Positions 1 to 7,600 of a stretch of DNA of 64,000 nucleotides are shown piece by piece (positions within the stretch are counted from its first letter, which is position 1; the number at the start of each line of letters is the position of its first letter). Origin of the DNA: Micropterix aruncella (taxonomy: Eukaryota > Arthropoda > Insecta > Lepidoptera > Micropterigidae). The notes under the pieces were generated by a model. It was not told the DNA's origin and did not search any database. It was given only the letters and a program-made list of their open reading frames with translations. Position numbers and translations under genes: made by a program. The stretch covers positions 186,001 to 250,000 of the forward strand of contig CALYMY010000047.1 in the NCBI GenBank assembly GCA_944548615.1, read 5' to 3'.

Positions 1-7
1 CATTTCA

Positions 8-58
8 GGTCCGGCTCGGCATCGCCCGGCCCCGCTTGGCCCCGCCCGACGCCGGTAC
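8..58. other. CpG-dense GC-rich block of the monomer
   Basis: About 50 bp of very GC-rich sequence with nine CpG dinucleotides, ending at the GCCGGTAC at 51-58. The block recurs in every complete monomer with few changes. CpGs are mostly kept intact, which is unexpected if the array were heavily cytosine-methylated over a long time. Either the array is young and homogenised or the genome has little CpG methylation; the sequence alone cannot separate these. Confidence 0.85.
25..47 (-). other. G-quadruplex motif, one per monomer
   Basis: The plus strand carries four C tracts, CCC at 25-27, CCCC at 30-33, CCCC at 40-43 and CCC at 45-47. The minus strand therefore has four G tracts of three or more with loops of 1, 6 and 2 nt, which meets the usual G3+N1-7 definition. 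The plus strand is correspondingly a candidate i-motif. It recurs in nearly every monomer; the half-length units at 773-963 and 27762-27952 lose the fourth tract. Folding is predicted from the pattern only. Confidence 0.75.
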
Positions 59-78
59 TAAAACTTGTATTTTCGATG

Positions 79-87
79 AAAAAAAAA
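79..87 (+). repeat. A9 homopolymer tract of the monomer
   Basis: Nine adenines follow GATG (or GTTG, GAGG in variant units). The tract varies between about 7 and 10 A among copies (for example 8 near 9387 and 7 near 40310) and explains much of the 385-387 bp length variation. Confidence 0.85.
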
Positions 88-130
88 GAACTGTAATAGA
101 GAGAGCTAAAATATTGTGTTTTTTGAAATG

Positions 131-134
131 TTAA
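131..134. other. TTAA in monomer; site used by the captured MITE
   Basis: Every complete monomer has TTAA in the context GAAATG-TTAA-TAC. The six copies of the inserted element all lie at exactly this TTAA, and intact copies have TTAA on both sides. The array thus offers about 160 potential TTAA targets, but all insertions seen derive from one event. Confidence 0.8.
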
Positions 135-168
135 TACTATTTTGGTAATATCAAGAGAAGAAAAAACG

Positions 169-177
169 AAAAAAAAA
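169..177 (-). terminator. T9 run, candidate Pol III terminator
   Basis: The A9 tract on the plus strand is a T9 run on the minus strand. It begins 14 nt after the end of the minus-strand B box, the place where tRNA genes have their oligo-T terminator. A second T6 run follows after CG (166-161). The run is 8-11 long in other monomers, always above the four T usually enough for Pol III. A-rich tracts are also common in satellites for nucleosome positioning, so function is unproven. Confidence 0.5.
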
Positions 178-191
178 TTGAGTCCTGGCTG

Positions 192-202
192 GGTATCGAA
201 CC
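192..202 (-). promoter_or_regulatory. Pol III B box, perfect consensus
   Basis: The minus strand reads GGTTCGATACC, matching GGTTCGANNCC at all fixed positions. This is the binding site for TFIIIC in tRNA genes and tRNA-derived SINEs. It recurs in almost all monomers. Five units have GGTTCGAAACC (plus-strand 17042, 22936, 26796, 31546, 35412), which still fits; three have GGTTTGATACC (37730, 53537, 58551), which does not. Confidence 0.65.
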
Positions 203-234
203 CGGGTACCCTGGTCTGTAAAACAGTGTTTTTG

Positions 235-245
235 CCCGTCGGCCA
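235..245 (-). promoter_or_regulatory. Pol III A box, near consensus
   Basis: The minus strand reads TGGCCGACGGG, nine of eleven positions of TGGCNNAGTGG. Its start is 43 nt upstream of the B box start, against about 44 nt in a standard tRNA gene. The spacing supports a shared tRNA origin better than either box does alone. The match is imperfect and promoter activity has not been shown. Confidence 0.5.
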
Positions 246-256
246 TTTGGCGTTTT

Positions 257-274
257 TTCTCTATCGGCAGAGAA
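257..274. other. Hairpin upstream of tRNA-like module
   Basis: TTCTCT at 257-262 and AGAGAA at 269-274 form a 6 bp stem with loop ATCGGC. It lies a few bases upstream of the tRNA-like module on the minus strand and is kept in most units. One unit changes the second arm (CAGGGAAG near 42808). Four more units change GAGAAG to GAGAAC near 45128, 46671, 48986 and 57861, just past the stem. Role unknown. Confidence 0.5.
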
Positions 275-278
275 GTTC

Positions 279-285
279 TATATAT
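279..285 (-). promoter_or_regulatory. TATATAT, possible upstream TATA-like element
   Basis: TATATAT lies 27-33 bp upstream of the 5' edge of the minus-strand tRNA-like module, the distance at which TATA-like sequences assist some Pol III genes. The surrounding sequence is AT-rich, so chance is a real alternative. Confidence 0.25.
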
Positions 286-351
286 GTTTTGTCAGATATT
301 TTTCTATATTTCTGTTGCAACCTTATGAAACCACCGGTAGGATCTGGCATG

Positions 352-370
352 AAATTGAAATTTTCAAATT
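352..370. other. AT-rich imperfect palindrome
   Basis: The core TTGAAATTTTCAA (355-367) is a perfect 6 bp inverted repeat around one T, extended imperfectly on both sides. Subfamilies B and C replace TTGAAA by TTTAAA here, which alters the dyad. It may bend DNA or form a small cruciform; no function is shown. Confidence 0.45.
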
Positions 371-772
371 TGAGGGTAGGTCATTTCATTTCAGGTCCGG
401 CTCGGCATCGCCCGGCCCCGCTTGGCCCCGCCCGACGCCGGTACTAAAACTTGTATTTTCGATGAAAAAAAAAGAACTGTAATAGAGAGAGCTAAAATAT
501 TGTGTTTTTTGAAATGTTAATACTATTTTGGTAATATCAAGAGAAGAAAAAACGAAAAAAAAATTGAGTTCCGGCTGGGTATCGAACCCGGGTACCCTGG
601 TCTGTAAAACAGTGTTTTTGCCCGTCGGCCATTTGGCGTTTTTTCTCTATCGGCAGAGAAGTTCTATATATGTTTTGTCAGATATTTTTCTATATTTCTG
701 TTGCAACCTTATGAAACCACCGGTAGGATCTGGCATGAAATTGAAATTTTCAAATTTGAGGGTAGGTCATTT

Positions 773-963
773 CATTTCAGGTCCGGCTCGGCATCGCCCG
801 GCCCCGCTTGGCCCGTCGGCCATTTGGCGTTTTTTCTCTATCGGCAGAGAAGTTCTATATATGTTTTGTCAGATATTTTTCTATATTTCTGTTGCAACCT
901 TATGAAACCACCGGTAGGATCTGGCATGAAATTGAAATTTTCAAATTTGAGAGTAGGTCATTT
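773..963 (+). repeat. Half-length monomer (191 bp), 195 bp deletion
   Basis: The GC block runs ...GCTTGGCCC straight into GTCGGCCATTTGGCG at about 810-817, skipping the A tracts, the TTAA, the B box and the T9 run. GGCCC/GCCC at the joint is shared by both sides, so microhomology-mediated or slipped deletion is likely. The unit loses its B box, most of its A box and the fourth G tract of the quadruplex motif. Confidence 0.9.
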
Positions 964-1865
964 CATTTCAGGTCCGGCTCGGCATCGCCCGGCCCCGCTT
1001 GGCCCCGCCCGACGCCGGTACTAAAACTAGTATTTTCGATGAAAAAAAAAGAACTGTAATAGAGAGAGCTAAAATATTGTGTTTTTTGAAATGTTAATAC
1101 TATTTTGGTAATATCAAGAGAAGAAAAAACGAAAAAAAAATTGAGTCCCGGCTGGGTATCGAACCCGGGTACCCTGGTCTGTAAAACAGTGTTTTTGGCC
1201 GTCGGCCATTTGGCGTTTTTTCTCTATCGGCAGAGAAGTTCTATATATGTTTTGTCAGATATTTTTCTATATTTCTGTTGCAACCTTATGAAACCACCGG
1301 TAGGATCTGGCATGAAATTGAAATTTTCAAATTTGAGGGTAGGTCATTTCATTTCAGGTCCGGCTCGGCATCGCCCGGCCCCGCTTGGCCCCGCCCGACG
1401 CCGGTACTAAAACTTGTATTTTCGATGAAAAAAAAAGAACTGTAATAGAGAGAGCTAAAATATTGTGTTTTTTGAAATGTTAATACTATTTTGGTAATAT
1501 CAAGAGAAGAAAAAACGAAAAAAAAATTGAGTCCCGGCTGGGTATCGAACCCGGGTACCCTGGTCTGTAAAACAGTGTTTTTGCCCGTCGGCCATTTGGC
1601 GTTTTTTCTCTATCGGCAGAGAAGTTCTATATATGTTTTGTCAGATATTTTTCTATATTTCTGTTGCAACCTTATGAAACCACCGGTAGGATCTGGCATG
1701 AAATTGAAATTTTCAAATTTGAGGGTAGGTCATTTCATTTCAGGTCCGGCTCGGCATCGCCCGGCCCCGCTTGGCCCCGCCCGACGCCGGTACTAAAACT
1801 TGTATTTTCGTTGAAAAAAAAAGAACTGTAATAGAGAGAGCTAAAATATTGTGTTTTTTGAAATG

Positions 1866-1869
1866 TTAA
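1866..1869. repeat. Left TTAA flank (target site duplication) of MITE copy 1
   Basis: TTAA directly before CCCTTGGAGTA; it pairs with the TTAA at 2175-2178. Monomers without the insert have a single TTAA here. Confidence 0.85.
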
Positions 1870-2174
1870 CCCTTGGAGTAAATGGGTATTTTCATGGATG
1901 CATCTGTCTCTTTTGCAGGATTTTTGGCGACATCGACCTTAAAGTACTATAACTACGAAACTACTACACCAATCATAAAAAGAACAACTGCACAATGATT
2001 GCATTGAAATTTCGAATATAGAATATTGAAATATCATTTTGTGAAAAATTTGATAATTATTAATAAATATGAGAACGTCAAAGAAGTGAAAAAAACGCGG
2101 AACCAGATCTGGTCGTATCATACTCAACGGATAATTGTTTCAGAACCAGATTTGGTCGTATCATACTCAAGGGG
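1870..2174 (+). mobile_element. piggyBac-type MITE, intact copy 1 (305 bp)
   Basis: A non-satellite insert sits exactly at the monomer TTAA. It has TTAA on both sides (1866-1869 and 2175-2178) and short terminal inverted repeats: CCCTTGGAGTA at the left and TACTCAAGGGG at the right, matching at 9 of 11 positions when inverted. TTAA duplication and CCC-starting termini are hallmarks of the piggyBac superfamily. The element is 305 bp, AT-rich and has no credible transposase frame, so it is non-autonomous. Near the right end a 28 bp sequence is directly repeated (2100-2127 and 2143-2170). Orientation is arbitrary. Confidence 0.85.
2100..2170 (+). repeat. Subterminal direct repeat inside the MITE
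   Basis: GAACCAGATCTGGTCGTATC... at 2100-2127 recurs at 2143-2170 with one mismatch (C2109 against T2152), a period of 43 bp. The first copy includes the palindrome CCAGATCTGG (2103-2112). Such repeats near transposon ends often bind transposase, but here the right end may simply have been duplicated. Confidence 0.8.
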
Positions 2175-2916
2175 TTAATACTATTTTGGTAATATCAAGA
2201 GAAGAAAAAACGAAAAAAAAATTGAGTCCTGGCTGGGTATCGAACCCGGGTACCCTGGTCTGTAAAACAGTGTTTTTGCCCGTCGGCCATTTGGCGTTTT
2301 TTCTCTATCGGCAGAGAAGTTCTATATATGTTTTGTCAGATATTTTTCTATATTTCTGTTGCTACCTTATGAAACCACCGGTAGGATCTAGCATGAAATT
2401 TAAATTTTCAAATTTGAGGGTAGGACATTTCATTTCAGGTCCGGCTCGGCATCGCCCGGCCCCGCTTGGCCCCGCCCGACGCCGGTACTAAAACTTGTAT
2501 TTTCGATGAAAAAAAAAGAACTGTAATAGAGAGAGCTAAAATATTGTGTTTTTTGAAATGTTAATACTATTTTGGTAATATCAAGAGAAGAAAAAACGAA
2601 AAAAAAAATTGAATCCTGGCTGGGTATCGAACCCGGGTACCCTGGTCTGTAAAACAGTGTTTTTGCCCGTCGGCCATTTGGCGTTTTTTCTCTATCGGCA
2701 GAGAAGTGCTATATATGTTTTGTCAGATATTTTTCTATATTTCTATTGCAACCTTATGAAACCACCGGTAGGATCTGGCATGAAATTGAAATTTTCAAAT
2801 TTGAGGGTAGGTCATTTCATTTCAGGTCCGGCTCGGCATCGCCCGGCCCCGCTTGGCCCCGCCCGACGCCGGTACTAAAACTTGTATTTTCGATGAAAAA
2901 AAAAGAACTGTAATAG

Positions 2917-2941
2917 AGAGTGCTAAAATATGGTTTTTTTG
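2917..2941 (+). other. Private marker GAGAGTGCTAAAATATGG
   Basis: One unit reads GAGTGC and ATATGGTTTTTTT where others read GAGAGC and ATATTGTGTTTTTT. The same change appears near 29906-29930 and 32999-33023 and nowhere else that I saw, so the three units share a recent ancestor. Confidence 0.8.
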
Positions 2942-3203
2942 AAATGTTAATACTATTTTGGTAATATCAAGAGAAGAAAAAACGAAAAAAAAAATTGAGT
3001 CCTGGCTGGGTATCGAACCCGGGTACCCTGGTCTGTAAAACAGTGTTTTTGCCCGTCGGCCATTTGGCGTTTTTTCTCTATCGGCAGAGAAGTTCTATAT
3101 ATGTTTTGTCAGATATTTTTCTATATTTCTGTTGCTACCTTATGAAACCACCGGTAGGATCTAGCATGAAATTTAAATTTTCAAATTTGAGGGTAGGACA
3201 TTT

Positions 3204-3590
3204 CATTTCAGGTCCGGCTCGGCATCGCCCGGCCCCGCTTGGCCCCGCCCGACGCCGGTACTAAAACTTGTATTTTCGATGAAAAAAAAAGAACTGTAAT
3301 AGAGAGAGCTAAAATATTGTGTTTTTTGAAATGTTAATACTATTTTGGTAATATCAAGAGAAGAAAAAACGAAAAAAAAAATTGAATCCTGGCTGGGTAT
3401 CGAACCCGGGTACCCTGGTCTCTAAAACAGTGTTTTTGCCCGTCGGCCATTTGGCGTTTTTTCTCTATCGGCAGAGAAGTTCTATATATGTTTTGTCAGA
3501 TATTTTTCTATATTTCTGTTGCAACCTTATGAAACCACCGGTAGGATCTGGCATGAAATTGAAATTTTCAAATTTGAGGGTAGGTCATTT
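3204..3590 (+). repeat. Subfamily A example monomer
   Basis: Diagnostic states: GAAGTTC, CTGTTGCAACC, CTGGCATGAAATTGAAA and GTAGGTCATT. Subfamily A is the commonest type and dominates 38-43 kb and 59-62.5 kb. Minor A variants carry GAGAGTAGG in place of GAGGGTAGG, or GGCCGTCGGCC in place of GCCCGTCGGCC (for example near 1197, 4983, 15924, 18240). Confidence 0.8.
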
Positions 3591-3977
3591 CATTTCAGGT
3601 CCGGCTCGGCATCGCCCGGCCCCGCTTGGCCCCGCCCGACGCCGGTACTAAAACTTGTATTTTCGTTGAAAAAAAAAGAACTGTAATAGAGAGAGCTAAA
3701 ATATTGTGTTTTTTGAAATGTTAATACTATTTTGGTAATATCAAGAGAAGAAAAAACGAAAAAAAAAATTGAGTCCTGGCTGGGTATCGAACCCGGGTAC
3801 CCTGGTCTGTAAAACAGTGTTTTTGCCCGTCGGCCATTTGGCGTTTTTTCTCTATCGGCAGAGAAGTTCTATATATGTTTTGTCAGATATTTTTCTATAT
3901 TTCTGTTGCTACCTTATGAAACCACCGGTAGGATCTAGCATGAAATTTAAATTTTCAAATTTGAGGGTAGGACATTT
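3591..3977 (+). repeat. Subfamily B example monomer
   Basis: Diagnostic states: CTGTTGCTACC, CTAGCATGAAATTTAAA and GTAGGACATT, always linked in typical copies. A recombinant form (B') has GCTACC and GGACATT but CTGGCATG, for example near 16780, 19095, 22675, 25010, 26535, 31285 and 35150. Confidence 0.8.
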
Positions 3978-4364
3978 CATTTCAGGTCCGGCTCGGCATC
4001 GCCCGGCCCCGCTTGGCCCCGCCCGACGCCGGTACTAAAACTTGTATTTTCGATGAAAAAAAAAGAACTGTAATAGAGAGAGCTAAAATATTGTGTTTTT
4101 TGAAATGTTAATACTATTTTGGTAATATCAAGAGAAGAAAAAACGAAAAAAAAAATTGAATCCTGGCTGGGTATCGAACCCGGGTACCCTGGTCTCTAAA
4201 ACAGTGTTTTTGCCCGTCGGCCATTTGGCGTTTTTTCTCTATCGGCAGAGAAGTGCTATATATGTTTTGTCAGATATTTTTCTATATTTCTATTGCAACC
4301 TTATGAAACCACCGGTAGGATCTGGCATGAAATTTAAATTTTCAAATTTGAGGGTAGGACATTT
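3978..4364 (+). repeat. Subfamily C example monomer
   Basis: Diagnostic states: GAAGTGC, CTATTGCAACC, CTGGCATGAAATTTAAA and GTAGGACATT. A recombinant form combines the C front with the A end (ATTGAAA, GGTCATT), for example near 2700-2820, 6490-6600, 29700-29810 and 32790-32900. C nearly always follows B, giving a recurring B-C-A order. Confidence 0.8.
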
Positions 4365-4600
4365 CATTTCAGGTCCGGCTCGGCATCGCCCGGCCCCGCT
4401 TGGCCCCGCCCGACGCCGGTACTAAAACTTGTATTTTCGATGAAAAAAAAAGAACTGTAATAGAGAGAGCTAAAATATTGTGTTTTTTGAAATGTTAATA
4501 CTATTTTGGTAATATCAAGAGAAGAAAAAACGAAAAAAAAAATGAATCCTGGCTGGGTATCGAACCCGGGTACCCTGGTCTGTAAAACAGTGTTTTTGCC

Positions 4601-7600
4601 CGTCGGCCATTTGGCGTTTTTTCTCTATCGGCAGAGAAGTTCTATATATGTTTTGTCAGATATTTTTCTATATTTCTGTTGCAACCTTATGAAACCACCG
4701 GTAGGATCTGGCATGAAATTGAAATTTTCAAATTTGAGAGTAGGTCATTTCATTTCAGGTCCGGCTCGGCATCGCCCGGCCCCGCTTGGCCCCGCCCGAC
4801 GCCGGTACTAAAACTAGTATTTTCGATGAAAAAAAAAGAACTGTAATAGAGAGAGCTAAAATATTGTGTTTTTTGAAATGTTAATACTATTTTGGTAATA
4901 TCAAGAGAAGAAAAAACGAAAAAAAAATTGAGTCCCGGCTGGGTATCGAACCCGGGTACCCTGGTCTGTAAAACAGTGTTTTTGGCCGTCGGCCATTTGG
5001 CGTTTTTTCTCTATCGGCAGAGAAGTTCTATATATGTTTTGTCAGATATTTTTCTATATTTCTGTTGCAACCTTATGAAACCACCGGTAGGATCTGGCAT
5101 GAAATTGAAATTTTCAAATTTGAGGGTAGGTCATTTCATTTCAGGTCCGGCTCGGCATCGCCCGGCCCCGCTTGGCCCCGCCCGACGCCGGTACTAAAAC
5201 TTGTATTTTCGATGAAAAAAAAAGAACTGTAATAGAGAGAGCTAAAATATTGTGTTTTTTGAAATGTTAATACTATTTTGGTAATATCAAGAGAAGAAAA
5301 AACGAAAAAAAAATTGAGTCCCGGCTGGGTATCGAACCCGGGTACCCTGGTCTGTAAAACAGTGTTTTTGCCCGTCGGCCATTTGGCGTTTTTTCTCTAT
5401 CGGCAGAGAAGTTCTATATATGTTTTGTCAGATATTTTTCTATATTTCTGTTGCAACCTTATGAAACCACCGGTAGGATCTGGCATGAAATTGAAATTTT
5501 CAAATTTGAGGGTAGGTCATTTCATTTCAGGTCCGGCTCGGCATCGCCCGGCCCCGCTTGGCCCCGCCCGACGCCGGTACTAAAACTTGTATTTTCGTTG
5601 AAAAAAAAAGAACTGTAATAGAGAGAGCTAAAATATTGTGTTTTTTGAAATGTTAACCCTTGGAGTAAATGGGTATTTTCATGGATGCATCTGTCTCTTT
5701 TGCAGGATTTTTGGCGACATCGACCTTAAAGTACTATAACTACGAAACTACTACACCAATCATAAAAAGAACAACTGCACAATGATTGCATTGAAATTTC
5801 GAATATAGAATATTGAAATATCATTTTGTGAAAAATTTGATAATTATTAATAAATATGAGAACGTCAAAGAAGTGAAAAAAACGCGGAACCAGATCTGGT
5901 CGTATCATACTCAACGGATAATTGTTTCAGAACCAGATTTGGTCGTATCATACTCAAGGGGTTAATACTATTTTGGTAATATCAAGAGAAGAAAAAACGA
6001 AAAAAAAATTGAGTCCTGGCTGGGTATCGAACCCGGGTACCCTGGTCTGTAAAACAGTGTTTTTGCCCGTCGGCCATTTGGCGTTTTTTCTCTATCGGCA
6101 GAGAAGTTCTATATATGTTTTGTCAGATATTTTTCTATATTTCTGTTGCTACCTTATGAAACCACCGGTAGGATCTAGCATGAAATTTAAATTTTCAAAT
6201 TTGAGGGTAGGACATTTCATTTCAGGTCCGGCTCGGCATCGCCCGGCCCCGCTTGGCCCCGCCCGACGCCGGTACTAAAACTTGTATTTTCGATGAAAAA
6301 AAAAGAACTGTAATAGAGAGAGCTAAAATATTGTGTTTTTTGAAATGTTAATACTATTTTGGTAATATCAAGAGAAGAAAAAACGAAAAAAAAAATTGAA
6401 TCCTGGCTGGGTATCGAACCCGGGTACCCTGGTCTGTAAAACAGTGTTTTTGCCCGTCGGCCATTTGGCGTTTTTTCTCTATCGGCAGAGAAGTGCTATA
6501 TATGTTTTGTCAGATATTTTTCTATATTTCTATTGCAACCTTATGAAACCACCGGTAGGATCTGGCATGAAATTGAAATTTTCAAATTTGAGGGTAGGTC
6601 ATTTCATTTCAGGTCCGGCTCGGCATCGCCCGGCCCCGCTTGGCCCCGCCCGACGCCGGTACTAAAACTTGTATTTTCGATGAAAAAAAAAGAACTGTAA
6701 TAGAGAGAGCTAAAATATTGTGTTTTTTGAAATGTTAATACTATTTTGGTAATATCAAGAGAAGAAAAAACGAAAAAAAAAATGAGTCCTGGCTGGGTAT
6801 CGAACCCGGGTACCCTGGTCTGTAAAACAGTGTTTTTGCCCGTCGGCCATTTGGCGTTTTTTCTCTATCGGCAGAGAAGTTCTATATATGTTTTGTCAGA
6901 TATTTTTCTATATTTCTGTTGCTACCTTATGAAACCACCGGTAGGATCTAGCATGAAATTTAAATTTTCAAATTTGAGGGTAGGACATTTCATTTCAGGT
7001 CCGGCTCGGCATCGCCCGGCCCCGCTTGGCCCCGCCCGACGCCGGTACTAAAACTTGTATTTTCGATGAAAAAAAAAGAACTGTAATAGAGAGAGCTAAA
7101 ATATTGTGTTTTTTGAAATGTTAATACTATTTTGGTAATATCAAGAGAAGAAAAAACGAAAAAAAAATTGAGTCCTGGCTGGGTATCGAACCCGGGTACC
7201 CTGGTCTGTAAAACAGTGTTTTTGCCCGTCGGCCATTTGGCGTTTTTTCTCTATCGGCAGAGAAGTTCTATATATGTTTTGTCAGATATTTTTCTATATT
7301 TCTGTTGCAACCTTATGAAACCACCGGTAGGATCTGGCATGAAATTGAAATTTTCAAATTTGAGGGTAGGTCATTTCATTTCAGGTCCGGCTCGGCATCG
7401 CCCGGCCCCGCTTGGCCCCGCCCGACGCCGGTACTAAAACTTGTATTTTCGTTGAAAAAAAAAGAACTGTAATAGAGAGAGCTAAAATATTGTGTTTTTT
7501 GAAATGTTAATACTATTTTGGTAATATCAAGAGAAGAAAAAACGAAAAAAAAAATTGAGTCCTGGCTGGGTATCGAACCCGGGTACCCTGGTCTGTAAAA

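Larger units (their letters stand above)
178..252 (-). other. tRNA-like (SINE-head-like) module, one per monomer
   Basis: Read on the minus strand, this ~75 nt stretch has the layout of a tRNA gene: an A-box-like element, a CTGT-TTT-ACAG hairpin where an anticodon arm would lie, a T-arm-like stem (CCGGG / CCCAG, four of five pairs) around the loop TTCGATA, and a T9 run just past the 3' end. The acceptor ends (CGCCAAA and CCAGGAC) do not pair, the D stem is poor, and the anticodon arm is not a normal 5-bp/7-nt arm. It is therefore not a functional tRNA gene. It resembles the tRNA-derived head of a SINE or a degenerate tRNA pseudogene incorporated into the satellite. The parent tRNA is unclear. 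Confidence 0.6.
1..386 (+). repeat. Reference monomer (subfamily A type)
   Basis: This first complete monomer is used to describe the parts shared by nearly all copies. In order it holds a GC-rich block (8-58), an A9 tract (79-87), a TTAA (131-134), a second A9 tract (169-177), a minus-strand tRNA-like module (178-252), a hairpin (257-274), a TATATAT (279-285) and an AT-rich imperfect palindrome (352-370). Base composition is strongly uneven: the first 50 bp are about 80% G+C while the rest is AT-rich. Its length is twice 193 bp, so it could cover two nucleosomes; that is inference. The parts are annotated once here and recur at steps of about 386 bp. Confidence 0.95.
1..814 (+). repeat. Leading A-type monomers
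   Basis: Two complete A-type monomers and the start of a third precede the first higher-order repeat. From about 190 onward this stretch matches the copy at offset 26,989; before that, the A-tract lead (GATG here, GAGG near 27066) and GAGTCCTGG versus GAGTCCCGG differ, so the duplication probably begins near 190. Confidence 0.7.
815..4600 (+). repeat. Higher-order repeat HOR-1, copy 1 (3,787 bp)
   Basis: Nine monomers plus one 305 bp MITE form a block that recurs directly at an offset of 3,787 bp. Shared private markers include AAAACTAGTATT (1025 and 4812), GGCCGTCGGCC (1197 and 4983) and the MITE (1870 and 5657). Copy 1 alone has GAGAGTGCTAAAATATGG near 2917. Boundaries are approximate. Confidence 0.85.

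Noticed and set aside
178..252. Functional tRNA gene
   Set aside because: Acceptor ends do not pair, the D stem is poor and the anticodon arm is not a normal 5-bp/7-nt arm. Only the promoter-like boxes and T arm are well kept.
279..285. TATATAT as a Pol II promoter
   Set aside because: No initiator, open frame or transcript evidence follows in either direction; in AT-rich DNA this short string is expected by chance.
1..386. CENP-B box (TTCGNNNNANNCGGG) in the monomer
   Set aside because: I checked the TTCG occurrences on both strands of the reference monomer; none is followed by the required A and CGGG at the right spacing.
1..386. Monomer as an intact SINE or LTR element
   Set aside because: Units are strictly tandem with no target duplications, no poly-A-tailed 3' end distinct from the array, and no LTR or primer-binding arrangement. 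A SINE ancestor for part of the monomer remains possible.
142..447. Recurrent ~89-101 codon open frame in almost every monomer (plus strand)
   Set aside because: It starts at TTG and not ATG, its 5' part shifts frame with A-tract length, and it persists simply because monomers are nearly identical. No domain, signal or codon pattern supports coding.
1939..2127. 62-codon minus-strand frame inside the MITE (also at 5726 and 28928)
   Set aside because: Short, low-complexity AT-rich translation without transposase motifs; consistent with a non-autonomous element.
1870..2174. Independent insertion of each MITE copy
   Set aside because: All six copies share the same site, host monomer variant and orientation, so duplication of one insertion is far simpler.
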